Positions 1-6,648 are shown, counted from the stretch's first letter. The stretch: DNA of 7,072 nt from Bacteroidota bacterium (GCA_023423285.1 JAFAFV010000113.1:1-7072), one strand, 5' to 3'. Notes: generated from the sequence alone by a model not told the origin. Made by a program: numbers and translations.

Positions 1-16
1 ACCATCAATAATAAGC

Positions 17-48
17 AAAAGAGCAAGCTACAGATGGCTGTCTTTTTT
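17..48 (+). terminator. Possible weak hairpin plus T-tract
   Basis: An imperfect stem can form: AAAAG then AGC at 17-24 pairs with GCT then CTTTT at 37-46, with a 2-nt bulge. Alternatively, ACAG (30-33) pairs with CTGT (38-41). A run of six T follows at 43-48. This could end a plus-strand transcript arriving from left of the window, or be a weak end signal for the dehydrogenase gene on the other strand. The stem is short and imperfect, so confidence is low. The rest of 1-97 shows nothing I can name. Confidence 0.25.
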
Positions 49-97
49 AATAAAAATCGCATAAGCATTTATTTACGTTATTTTCTTTGACTTTATT

Positions 98-910
98 TTA
101 TACTCCGCTAAAAATTGAAAATCCGCCATCAACATTTACAACCGTTCCGGTTACAAATTTTGAAGCATCGCTAAGCAACCATATTAATGCGCCTGTTAAT
201 TCATCCGGCTCGCCCATTCGTTTAAATGGTGTATGTTTTACTACCAGGCTGCCCCTTTCGGTATAGCTACCGTCACTGTTGGTGAGCAGGGTTCTGTTTT
301 GCTCTGTTAAGAAAAAACCGGGTGCAATCGCATTCATACGTATCTTATCGCCATACCTGTTGCCAAGCTCCATGGCAAACCATTTTGTATAAGCATCAAT
401 GGCACTTTTTGCCAGCGTATAGCCCAGCACTCTTGTAATGGCGCGCTGTGCGGCCATGGATGAAATGTTTACAATGCTGCCGCTACCCTGCTTCGCTATT
501 TCGGCCCCAAAAACCTGGGTTGGCAAAACGGTTCCAAACAGGTTTAAATCCACCACTTGTTTTAAAGCATCCATATCCAGCTGAAAAATATCTGTACCCG
601 GCTGCACAACCGCTTTCGGCATGTTGCCACCGGCGGCATTTACCAACCCATCAATTTTTCCGTATTCATTTAATATTTTATCGCGCGCCTGCTGCAGGCT
701 TCGTTCACTGGTTACGTCAGCTATTAGCGCAATAGCCTGTCCGCCGTTGTTTTTAATTTCTTCCACTCTTTCGGCAGCCACGGTTTCATTTCTACCTAAA
801 ACGCCTACTATGGCGCCGGCCTCTGCAATACATTTGATAAAGGATGCGCCTAAAATTCCGGTGCCACCGGTAACAACGATTACTTTAGCATTTAAATCAA
901 ACTCTTTCAT
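98..910 (-). CDS. SDR-family oxidoreductase, probable D-mannonate oxidoreductase (fructuronate reductase)
   Basis: A 270-residue classical short-chain dehydrogenase, a normal length for the family. The Rossmann nucleotide motif TGGTGILG is at residues 14-21 and the NAAGG structural motif at 91-95. The catalytic residues are N123, S151, Y164 and K168 (YxxxK). The C-terminal part carries NAIAPGFF, then LTEQNR (201-206), then VVNVDGG near the end. The APGFFxxEQNR stretch recalls the SDR-type UxuB of Gram-positive bacteria and Bacteroidota, which interconverts D-mannonate and D-fructuronate with NAD(P) in hexuronate breakdown. That substrate is inferred from memory of the motif; gluconate 5-dehydrogenase-like SDRs are the main alternative. 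The ATG at 910 was chosen because the nucleotide motif follows it at the usual distance. The frame stays open upstream to 1090, but that stretch does not look like protein. No Shine-Dalgarno is seen. The gene is divergent from a LacI-family regulator, which fits a substrate-induced catabolic gene. Confidence 0.85.
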   Translation of the reverse strand: MKEFDLNAKVIVVTGGTGILGASFIKCIAEAGAIVGVLGRNETVAAERVEEIKNNGGQAIALIADVTSERSLQQARDKILNEYGKIDGLVNAAGGNMPKAVVQPGTDIFQLDMDALKQVVDLNLFGTVLPTQVFGAEIAKQGSGSIVNISSMAAQRAITRVLGYTLAKSAIDAYTKWFAMELGNRYGDKIRMNAIAPGFFLTEQNRTLLTNSDGSYTERGSLVVKHTPFKRMGEPDELTGALIWLLSDASKFVTGTVVNVDGGFSIFSGV

Positions 911-1177
911 CAATCGGGTTTTCAGATAAACTTGTATATTATATAAATTTGAAATCCGGCTAAAGCAATCTGCAAAATTCAAAATGTACGTTATATTCTC
1001 ATTAAACAACAAGCAAATAAGCTGCCGTGAGCAGGATTCTAAACCAAGATACAGATTAATGTGGGCTTTAGTAGTCCTTTTTCTTCTCAACAGGTATTAC
1101 AACGTTTGAAATCAAAGTAATTTCTGAATTTTTGCTTGTGCTTGGAAGTATGATGAAAAAGTTCTATCTTTTTCTTT
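911..1177. promoter_or_regulatory. Divergent control region between the SDR and lacI-family genes
   Basis: This 267-bp gap must hold the starts of both divergent transcripts. On the plus strand, TAAATTTG at 944-951 matches the TAnnTTTG box exactly but lies far from the lacI-family start. TATCTTTT at 1165-1172 matches all but the last base, with TTG at 1142-1144 twenty bp upstream, but it abuts the start codon. On the minus strand, TTACTTTG (1120-1113) and TATCTTGG (1051-1044) are one-mismatch boxes. A LacI-type operator could be the palindromic AACGTT at 1101-1106 or the inverted repeat GAAAT-N7-ATTTC at 1108-1124, which sit next to each other. Each match alone could be chance in DNA this AT-rich. 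Confidence 0.35.
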
Positions 1178-2191
1178 ATGAAAAAGGGCATTACCATAAA
1201 GGATATCGCTCGGAAACTGAACATGTCGGTCTCAACGGTTTCTAAAGCCTTAAACAACAATCCTTCTATAAGCACTCTTACAAAAGAAAGGGTGAAAAAG
1301 CTGGCTGAAGAATGGAACTATATACCTAACGAAGCAGCCAGGCATTTTAAACTAAATAAATCTTTTACCATTGGGGTGATCATGCCCGACCTGTTAGATC
1401 AATTTTATGTATTGGCTATTAACGGCGTTGAAGAAATAGCCAACAGAAAAAATTATCATGTAATTATTTCGCAAACACACGAAGACCACGAAAAAGAAAC
1501 AGGTATTGTAGAAAACATGATCAGGAACCGGGTAGACGGTGTGATCATAGCCATATCAAAAAACACCCGCGATTTGAACATGTTCAAAAGGCTGATCAAT
1601 ACCGGTATACCGGTTGTTTTTTTTTCCCGATCATTTTCTGAGCCTGAGTTTGATTTTGTAGCAACTGATAATGAAGGAGGCTCGTTTAAGGCTGTTAAAT
1701 TTTTAATTGATAACGGTCATACCCGCATTGCACACCTCATGGGTCCTTCTTTTTTACGAACTACGCACCAAAGGCTGGAAGGATATAAACAAGCGCTTCA
1801 AGAATATGGTTTGCCTTACGATCCGGAACTTGTGGTGGAAGTAGATTTATCGCCACCGCAAACCTATAAGGCCGTAAAAAAGTTAATGGAGCGAAGTAAT
1901 CCGCCAACTGCATTTTTTACCTTTAAAAATTATGTAAGCCTTGACGTGATCAAATACCTGAAAAAACACCACCGCGAATTGCTGGACAAAACCGATATTA
2001 TCGGGTTTGGGAATTTGCCACTCATCAAATATCTTGATTACAAACCCATAGCTTCCATTGATGAAAACTCTTATGAAATGGGAATAGAAGCTGCCAATCT
2101 GATATTTAAAAAAATAGAAATGGGCGGAGATGCCACTGATGGAGAGGGTGCACATATTAAAGTGCCCAGTAAACTTGTAAAGAATATATAA
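1178..2191 (+). CDS. LacI-family transcriptional regulator
   Basis: A 337-residue protein of full family length. The N-terminal helix-turn-helix spans about residues 6-27 (TIKDIARKLNMSVSTVSKAL), followed by the hinge YIPNEAARHFKLNKS (48-62). The periplasmic-binding-protein-like effector domain runs from about 63 to 332. R199, in the HQRLEGY stretch, corresponds to the sugar-contacting Arg197 of E. coli LacI. Two other pocket motifs differ: the usual Asn-Asp is K250-N251 (TFKNY), and the usual GFDD is GFGN (276-279). A ligand unlike a simple neutral sugar is therefore possible. Such proteins bind DNA as dimers and usually repress nearby catabolic genes until a sugar or sugar acid binds. The divergent dehydrogenase gene is the natural target, which points to hexuronate-type metabolism, but this is inference. 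Upstream ATGs at 1150 and 1153 are out of frame, and no Shine-Dalgarno precedes 1178. A hairpin follows one base after the stop codon. Confidence 0.93.
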   Translation: MKKGITIKDIARKLNMSVSTVSKALNNNPSISTLTKERVKKLAEEWNYIPNEAARHFKLNKSFTIGVIMPDLLDQFYVLAINGVEEIANRKNYHVIISQTHEDHEKETGIVENMIRNRVDGVIIAISKNTRDLNMFKRLINTGIPVVFFSRSFSEPEFDFVATDNEGGSFKAVKFLIDNGHTRIAHLMGPSFLRTTHQRLEGYKQALQEYGLPYDPELVVEVDLSPPQTYKAVKKLMERSNPPTAFFTFKNYVSLDVIKYLKKHHRELLDKTDIIGFGNLPLIKYLDYKPIASIDENSYEMGIEAANLIFKKIEMGGDATDGEGAHIKVPSKLVKNI

Positions 2192-2221
2192 TAAAAAAAC
2201 CGCTCCAAATATTGAAGCGGT
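2192..2221 (-). terminator. Intrinsic terminator, mainly for the sigma factor gene
   Basis: ACCGCT at 2199-2204 pairs with AGCGGT at 2216-2221. The loop can form three more pairs, CAA (2206-2208) with TTG (2212-2214). Read on the minus strand, the stem is followed by seven T (complement of A at 2193-2199), the classical intrinsic terminator layout, about 120 nt after the sigma gene stop. On the plus strand it begins eight bases after the lacI-family stop codon but has only a weak T-tract, so any bidirectional action is less certain. Confidence 0.75.
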
Positions 2222-2230
2222 CAATTAGTC

Positions 2231-2331
2231 GTCATCTTGCACCAGCCGGTTGGATATTCGGCAAGTAAATTCGGTTTTAGGTGTTCCCTATCCTTCGAAT
2301 CCCTTTATTCCTATCGGTGTTACAAGATGAC
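2231..2331. repeat. 101-bp imperfect palindrome of unknown nature
   Basis: GTCATCTTG at 2231-2239 is the exact reverse complement of CAAGATGAC at 2323-2331. The match continues inward as CACC (2240-2243) with GGTG (2316-2319), leaving a 3-nt TTA bulge, for 13 pairs in total. Inside, GCCG (2245-2248) can pair with CGGC (2259-2262), and ATTCG (2269-2273) with CGAAT (2296-2300). The element fills nearly all the space between the terminator and the sigma gene stop codon. It could be a short repeat of the REP or MITE type, a remnant, or the folded 3' end of a transcript. No target-site duplication is visible beside it. There is no long reading frame inside it. Confidence 0.5.
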
Positions 2332-2343
2332 AGTATCTTAAAG

Positions 2344-2913
2344 TTATTTACCTGTCATCATCTTCCTCAGGTTGATCAACCCGTACCTCATCCGGCCAAG
2401 GGCCGTATTAATGCTGCAACCTGTAATTTCTGCAATTTCTTTAAAGCTAAGGTTGGCAAAATGTCTTAAAATAATCACTTCTCTCTGCTCTTCAGGTAAT
2501 TGTTCCAGCATATCCTGCGCCTTACCTATGCTTTGAATATTAATGATCTTTTCCTCAACACTTGCTTCAGTTGAATTGATGGTTTCCAAAACATCATTTT
2601 CAACACTGCTCTTTGCAAACGGAAAACGCTTCAATTTTCTGAAATAATCCACGCATAAATTATGTGCTATTCTCATAGCCCACGGTAAAAACTTACCCTC
2701 TTCCTTATATTTTCCGCTTTTTAAGGTTTCAATAATTTTTATGAAAACCTCCTGAGATATATCCTCTGCATGATATTTATCCTTTACAATAAATAAAATG
2801 GCGTTGTATAATTTATCTTTATATCTGTGCAGCAGTGAGTCGAGGGCTTTATCATGACCATCGCTGAACAAAACAATTAATTCATTATCGCTTTTTTTTA
2901 GATAAGCTATCAT
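2344..2913 (-). CDS. RNA polymerase sigma factor, sigma-70 family (ECF-like)
   Basis: A 189-residue protein from the ATG at 2913, or 191 from the GTG at 2919. It has the two-domain layout of extracytoplasmic-function sigma factors. Region 2 covers about residues 22-93, with AEDISQEVF near 49-57 (core binding) and FLPWAMRIAHNLCVDYFRK near 75-93 (-10 recognition). An acidic linker follows. Region 4 covers about 134-185, with LPEEQREVIILRHF and the helix-turn-helix LSFKEIAEITGCSINTALGR, which should read the -35 element. No anti-sigma gene lies beside it: downstream is the convergent lacI-family gene and upstream the divergent uvrA. This resembles stand-alone sigma factors of Bacteroidota, whose control may lie in expression rather than in a partner. 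The ATG is preferred because AGAAGG precedes it by 5 nt. The regulon cannot be told from the sequence. Confidence 0.92.
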   Translation of the reverse strand: MIAYLKKSDNELIVLFSDGHDKALDSLLHRYKDKLYNAILFIVKDKYHAEDISQEVFIKIIETLKSGKYKEEGKFLPWAMRIAHNLCVDYFRKLKRFPFAKSSVENDVLETINSTEASVEEKIINIQSIGKAQDMLEQLPEEQREVIILRHFANLSFKEIAEITGCSINTALGRMRYGLINLRKMMTGK

Positions 2914-2918
2914 ATCCA

Positions 2919-2924
2919 CCTTCT
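2919..2924 (-). promoter_or_regulatory. Shine-Dalgarno-like site of the sigma gene
   Basis: The minus strand reads AGAAGG, five of six bases of AGGAGG, 5 nt before the ATG at 2913-2911. It overlaps the alternative GTG start at 2919-2917, so it favours the ATG. Bacteroidota rely little on such sites, so this is only supporting evidence. Confidence 0.45.
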
Positions 2925-2934
2925 TTTTTTATTC

Positions 2935-2994
2935 TCCGGGCTTTTCTCATGTATTTCCCCGGAAATTGATTTTGAAAACACTTATTTTCAAAAT
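2935..2994 (-). promoter_or_regulatory. Two inverted repeats in the sigma gene leader
   Basis: ATTTTGAAAA (2969-2978) and TTTTCAAAAT (2985-2994) form a perfect 10-bp inverted repeat around a 6-nt spacer. Closer to the gene, TCCGGG (2935-2940) and CCCGGA (2958-2963) form a 6-bp GC-rich inverted repeat around a 17-nt spacer. Both lie between the predicted promoter and the start codon, so the mRNA leader could fold into two stem-loops ending about 20 nt before the ATG. The first repeat could instead be a protein-binding operator. The symmetry is directly visible; the function is inferred. Confidence 0.45.
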
Positions 2995-3046
2995 ACGGTT
3001 TATGAATAGTTCTCCTTCCAATTTCCCTGTCAAATTTTGGACTGTG

Positions 3047-3054
3047 CAAAAATA
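3047..3054 (-). promoter_or_regulatory. Bacteroidota -7 box for the sigma gene
   Basis: The minus strand reads TATTTTTG, an exact TAnnTTTG match, followed by CAC. The same 11 bases occur before uvrA. Transcription would begin near 3040, giving a leader of about 125 nt. No TTTG or TTG -33 element is seen at the usual 19-21 bp distance, which lowers confidence. Confidence 0.45.
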
Positions 3055-3251
3055 GGGTAATGAAATCTTTCCTATTATATAATAAATCATAAAATGTGCT
3101 GAGAATATAAAAATTATGTTAAAATTATTTAACAAGCGATAAAATCAACTGACTGATACTACCTTATACATTAAGAAATATTTAAATAAAATACATTTTA
3201 ATCTTTCTGTTCACAGCAACAGATATTGAAGTGCAGGAAGGTTTATAAGGT

Positions 3252-3259
3252 TATTTTTG
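3252..3259 (+). promoter_or_regulatory. Bacteroidota -7 box for uvrA
   Basis: TATTTTTG is an exact TAnnTTTG match followed by CACC, a frequent extension in this phylum. The nearest TTG (3226-3228) is 23 bp upstream, slightly more than the usual spacing. The box ends only 11 bases before the TTG start codon, so the transcript would have almost no leader. Confidence 0.55.
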
Positions 3260-3270
3260 CACCTTAAAAT

Positions 3271-6108
3271 TTGAGAGTGTCTATTAAAAATAAACAAGAA
3301 AATTTACAGATAAAAGGGGCGCGGGTTCATAATTTAAAGAACGTTTCCGTGTCCATTCCGCGTAATAAACTAATCGTTGTAACGGGTGTTTCCGGCTCAG
3401 GAAAATCTTCATTAACCATTGACACGCTTTACGCGGAGGGTCAGCGCCGGTATGCCGAAAGCCTCAGCGCATATGCACGCCAGTTTTTAAACCGCATGAA
3501 CAAACCTGATGTGGATTACATTAAAGGCCTGTGCCCAGCCATTGCCATTGAGCAAAAAGTGATCACACGCACACCGCGCAGTACAGTAGGCACCATGACG
3601 GAGGCCTACGACTATATGCGCCTGCTTTTTGCAAGAGCCGGCGATACGATCTCTCCCATTTCTAATAAAATTGTAAAAAAAGATGATGTGGCTGACGTGA
3701 TCAATGCCATAGAAGATTTGCCCGCTGGAGAGAAAGTTTACATCCTTGTAAAATTCCGGCAGCACGCAAACAGAAACACCAAAGAAGAACTGAACATATT
3801 ACAGCAAAAAGGTTTTTCCCGGATAGCACTTGATGAGAAAAGCGGCGGCGCCGAAGGAATGCTGGTGCTTCATTTAGAAGATTTGCTGGAACTGGATGAT
3901 AAAACGCTTGCTGCAAAACTAAAAGTGAAACCCTCAAAAAAAACAGGCAACCTGTATGTTTTGATTGACCGTATTGTTGCGAAAGCATTTGATGAAGATG
4001 ATCTGCACCGGCTGGGCGATTCCATAGGCACTGCTTTTTACGAAGGCGAAGGTGATGTGTATATTCAGGCTATTGGCGAACAAACCAAACTGCTCCACTT
4101 CAACAACCGGTTTGAATTGGATGGAATTACGTTTGAACAGCCGCAGCCCAATCTTTTTTCTTTCAACAACCCCATTGGCGCCTGCCCCACCTGCGAAGGC
4201 TTTAGCATGGTGCTGGGTATAGACCCTGACCTGGTGATTCCCGATAAAAGACTAAGTGTGTACGAAGGCGCGGTGGCGCCGTGGAAGGGGGAAAAACTGG
4301 GTAAATGGAAAGACAGGTTTATACAAAACGCCTCCAGATATGACTTTCCGGTGCACAAACCCATTGCCGATTTAACCAAAGCCCAATACGAGCTTTTATG
4401 GAAAGGCAACAGCACCGTTTACGGCATCAACGATTTTTTTAAGGAGGTGGAACAGAATCTTTATAAAGTTCAGTACCGCGTGTTGCTGAGCCGCTACCGC
4501 GGACGCACCGTATGCCACGACTGTAACGGCTACCGGCTGAAAAAGGAAGCCCTGTATGTACAAATTGGCGGCAAAAACATTGGCGAACTGAGCGATCTGC
4601 CTGTAAAAGATTTAAAAGAATGGTTCAACAAACTTCAACTTTCAGAACACAAGCAACAGGTGGCTAAAAGAATTTTGCTGGAGATCAACAGCCGTCTCGA
4701 TACCTTACTAAAAGTAGGTTTAGGATATCTTTCGCTTAGCCGTGTGGCCAACACGCTGAGCGGTGGTGAAAGCCAGCGCATACAACTCACGCGCAGCCTG
4801 GGTAGCAACCTTACCAATTCTTTGTATATTCTGGATGAACCTTCTATCGGGCTGCATTCTCGGGATACTTCCCAACTCATTGAAGTATTGAAAGAACTGC
4901 GCGACCTGAATAATACCGTGGTGGTGGTGGAACACGATGAAATGATGATGCGCCAGGCAGACCATATTATTGATATGGGGCCAATGGCCTCTCACCTGGG
5001 AGGCGAAGTGGTGGCCGAAGGAAATTATGACGACCTGATTTACAATCCCAACAGCCTGACGGGAAAATACCTGAGCGGCGAACTGACCATTGAACCGCGC
5101 CAAACAGTTCGCAAATGGAACCGCAGCATTACAGTAGAAGAAGCACGCCATAATAATTTAAAAAACATCACCGTTACATTTCCACTGAATGTTTTGTGCG
5201 TGGTAAGCGGGGTAAGCGGCAGCGGCAAAACCACTTTGATAAAACAAATCCTGTTTCCTGCTTTACAAAAAATGAAAGGCACATTCTCTGGCGATAAAAT
5301 TGGTTTTCACAAAGGCATTACCGGCGATATTGACAGCATACAACTGGTTGAACTGGTTGATCAAAACCCCATTGGGAAATCATCGCGCAGCAACCCGGTA
5401 ACATACATCAAAGCTTATGATGAAATACGCGACCTTTTTGCCAAACAGCCATTGGCCAAAATGCGCGGCTTTCAGCCCAAACACTTTTCTTTTAACGTGG
5501 ACGGCGGCCGGTGCGATACGTGCAAAGGTGAAGGTGAACAGGTGGTGGAAATGCAGTTTTTAGCAGATGTGCACCTAACCTGTGAGAGCTGCGGCGGCAG
5601 GCGTTTTAAAGAAGAAATTCTTGATGTAAAGGTGCGGGATAAAAACATTTATGATGTGCTTGAAATGAGTGTGGATGAAGCCATTGTATTTTTTAATAAC
5701 GAATCCAAACTGGCTGGCGCGCTACAACCCTTGTCTGACGTGGGTTTGGGCTATGTAAAACTGGGTCAGTCATCCGATACGCTTTCAGGCGGTGAGGCCC
5801 AGCGTGTAAAACTGGCCTCCTTCTTAGGAAAAGGCCGAAGCTCAAATAAAGTATTGTTTATTTTTGATGAACCTACAACGGGGCTTCACTTTAATGACAT
5901 TAATAAGTTGCTCGCGTCTTTCAACGCATTGATAGAACAAGGCCATTCTATCATCGTCATCGAGCACAATACGGACGTGATTAAAAATGCTGACTGGCTT
6001 ATTGAACTTGGCCCCGAGGCCGGGGACGGCGGCGGAGAACTGGTGTTTGCAGGCAAACCGCTCGACATAAAAAAAGAAAAGAAAAGTTATACAGGGCGTT
6101 ATTTGTAA
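3271..6108 (+). CDS. uvrA: Excinuclease ABC subunit A (UvrA)
   Basis: A 945-residue, full-length UvrA, the damage-sensing ATPase of nucleotide excision repair. It works as a dimer in the cytoplasm and hands damaged DNA to UvrB. ATPase module I has Walker A GVSGSGKS (39-46), signature LSGGESQR (496-503), Walker B ILDEP with D522-E523, and switch H555. Module II has GVSGSGKT (647-654), LSGGEAQR (838-845), D866-E867 and H899. The C-terminal zinc finger is intact: C748, C751, C771, C774. The region between the first Walker A and its signature, including a UvrB-binding domain at about 120-280, is present, so this is not the short UvrA2 class. However, the CPxH seen near residue 128 in E. coli UvrA is SPIS here, and the CxxC expected near 281-288 is missing, while C305/C308 and C415/C418 remain. 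The frame opens at 3268 after a stop codon and contains no early ATG, so the start is TTG 3271 or GTG 3277. Bacteroidota often have more than one uvrA-like gene, so this may be a paralogue. Confidence 0.95.
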   Translation: MRVSIKNKQENLQIKGARVHNLKNVSVSIPRNKLIVVTGVSGSGKSSLTIDTLYAEGQRRYAESLSAYARQFLNRMNKPDVDYIKGLCPAIAIEQKVITRTPRSTVGTMTEAYDYMRLLFARAGDTISPISNKIVKKDDVADVINAIEDLPAGEKVYILVKFRQHANRNTKEELNILQQKGFSRIALDEKSGGAEGMLVLHLEDLLELDDKTLAAKLKVKPSKKTGNLYVLIDRIVAKAFDEDDLHRLGDSIGTAFYEGEGDVYIQAIGEQTKLLHFNNRFELDGITFEQPQPNLFSFNNPIGACPTCEGFSMVLGIDPDLVIPDKRLSVYEGAVAPWKGEKLGKWKDRFIQNASRYDFPVHKPIADLTKAQYELLWKGNSTVYGINDFFKEVEQNLYKVQYRVLLSRYRGRTVCHDCNGYRLKKEALYVQIGGKNIGELSDLPVKDLKEWFNKLQLSEHKQQVAKRILLEINSRLDTLLKVGLGYLSLSRVANTLSGGESQRIQLTRSLGSNLTNSLYILDEPSIGLHSRDTSQLIEVLKELRDLNNTVVVVEHDEMMMRQADHIIDMGPMASHLGGEVVAEGNYDDLIYNPNSLTGKYLSGELTIEPRQTVRKWNRSITVEEARHNNLKNITVTFPLNVLCVVSGVSGSGKTTLIKQILFPALQKMKGTFSGDKIGFHKGITGDIDSIQLVELVDQNPIGKSSRSNPVTYIKAYDEIRDLFAKQPLAKMRGFQPKHFSFNVDGGRCDTCKGEGEQVVEMQFLADVHLTCESCGGRRFKEEILDVKVRDKNIYDVLEMSVDEAIVFFNNESKLAGALQPLSDVGLGYVKLGQSSDTLSGGEAQRVKLASFLGKGRSSNKVLFIFDEPTTGLHFNDINKLLASFNALIEQGHSIIVIEHNTDVIKNADWLIELGPEAGDGGGELVFAGKPLDIKKEKKSYTGRYL

Positions 6109-6114
6109 TCAATT

Positions 6115-6648
6115 TTAAAACATCCGGTATCCGGCGTTCACAGCCTCCAGTTCCAGTAAATGTTTTTTTCTCCATAGCCCGGCTGCATAGCCGGTAAGGT
6201 TTCCGTTACTTCCTATCACACGGTGGCAGGGCACCATCACGGCAATACGGTTCATCCCATTGGCAGCGGCAACAGCCCTTATCGCGCCTGCACTCCCCAA
6301 GGCCACCGCCTGCTCTTTATACGTGCGTGTATGCCCGTAAGGAATGGTTTGTAACTGTTGCCACACAAGGTTTTGAAACGCGGTGCCAGGTGTAAAAATG
6401 GGTATATCAAACTGCTTTCTTTTACCATCAAAATATTCAGAAAGTTGTGTTTGCAGGTTTTTAAAATAGGGGTTATCGCCTTCTTTTAACACGCCATTTA
6501 ATTTTTGAGCAAGGTTTTTCAACCCGTTATCCAGCAGTTTCCGGTCGGTAAACTCAAGCAGGCAAATGCCCTGTTCAGTACCACAGGCAATCATTGGCCC
6601 CAGCAGCGTTTCAAATGTGGTTACATCAATAATCGTTTTTGCTTTCAT
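6115..6648 (-). CDS. ogt: Methylated-DNA--protein-cysteine S-methyltransferase (Ogt/MGMT type)
   Basis: A 177-residue suicide repair protein that moves alkyl groups from O6-alkylguanine in DNA to its own cysteine. The active-site motif PCHRVIG has the acceptor C141. Other expected parts are visible: Y110 in the TYKEQA stretch, the DNA-binding helix with arginine finger R124 (IRAVAAANG), the asparagine hinge N133, and E168 near the C-terminus. The N-terminal ribonuclease-H-like domain occupies about 1-85. There is no Ada-type N-terminal zinc domain or AraC-type helix-turn-helix, so it should not be an adaptive-response regulator. The ATG at 6648 leaves a normal N-terminus, and the next Met is M19, too late. 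The gene starts 23 bp inside the preceding FMN-enzyme gene, so the two are probably co-transcribed and perhaps translationally coupled. Its stop codon lies 6 bp from the uvrA stop on the opposite strand. No terminator is evident in that gap. Confidence 0.95.
   Translation of the reverse strand: MKAKTIIDVTTFETLLGPMIACGTEQGICLLEFTDRKLLDNGLKNLAQKLNGVLKEGDNPYFKNLQTQLSEYFDGKRKQFDIPIFTPGTAFQNLVWQQLQTIPYGHTRTYKEQAVALGSAGAIRAVAAANGMNRIAVMVPCHRVIGSNGNLTGYAAGLWRKKHLLELEAVNAGYRMF

Larger units (their letters stand above)
2914..3270. other. AT-rich divergent intergenic region, sigma gene to uvrA
   Basis: This 357-bp gap has no convincing gene. A 62-codon frame on the minus strand (2947-3135) is low-complexity and hydrophobic and is not accepted. 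From the left it holds the sigma gene leader with two inverted repeats, a minus-strand -7 box (3047-3054), a very AT-rich stretch (about 3060-3215) that could act as an UP-like or regulator-binding zone, and the uvrA -7 box (3252-3259). I see no clear SOS-type operator near uvrA. Confidence 0.6.

Noticed and set aside
911..1090. 60-residue N-terminal extension of the SDR protein in the same open frame
   Set aside because: It precedes the Rossmann fold motif, has no recognisable domain or signal peptide, and would occupy most of the divergent control region. The ATG at 910 gives a normal SDR length.
1087..1275. 62-codon minus-strand frame over the lacI-family start
   Set aside because: It overlaps the well-supported helix-turn-helix coding sequence and has no protein-like features, so it is a shadow frame.
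2231..2331. tRNA-like signal, because TTCGAATCC resembles a T-loop
   Set aside because: The bases flanking the loop do not pair as a T-stem on either strand, and no acceptor or anticodon arm of the right size can be drawn.
2281..2469. Plus-strand frame across the palindrome and the 3' end of the sigma gene
   Set aside because: Most of it is antisense to the sigma factor region 4 coding sequence, and it shows no domain.
2947..3135. 62-codon minus-strand reading frame upstream of the sigma gene
   Set aside because: It is driven by AT-rich low complexity, lacks a recognisable motif or ribosome site, and runs across the predicted sigma promoter and leader repeats.
3060..3251. SOS or LexA operator upstream of uvrA
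   Set aside because: I found no clear palindrome resembling a known LexA box; the AT-rich tract alone is not evidence of one.
4720..5151. Long minus-strand frames antisense to uvrA
   Set aside because: They lie opposite highly conserved UvrA ATPase motifs and have compositions typical of reverse-frame artefacts.
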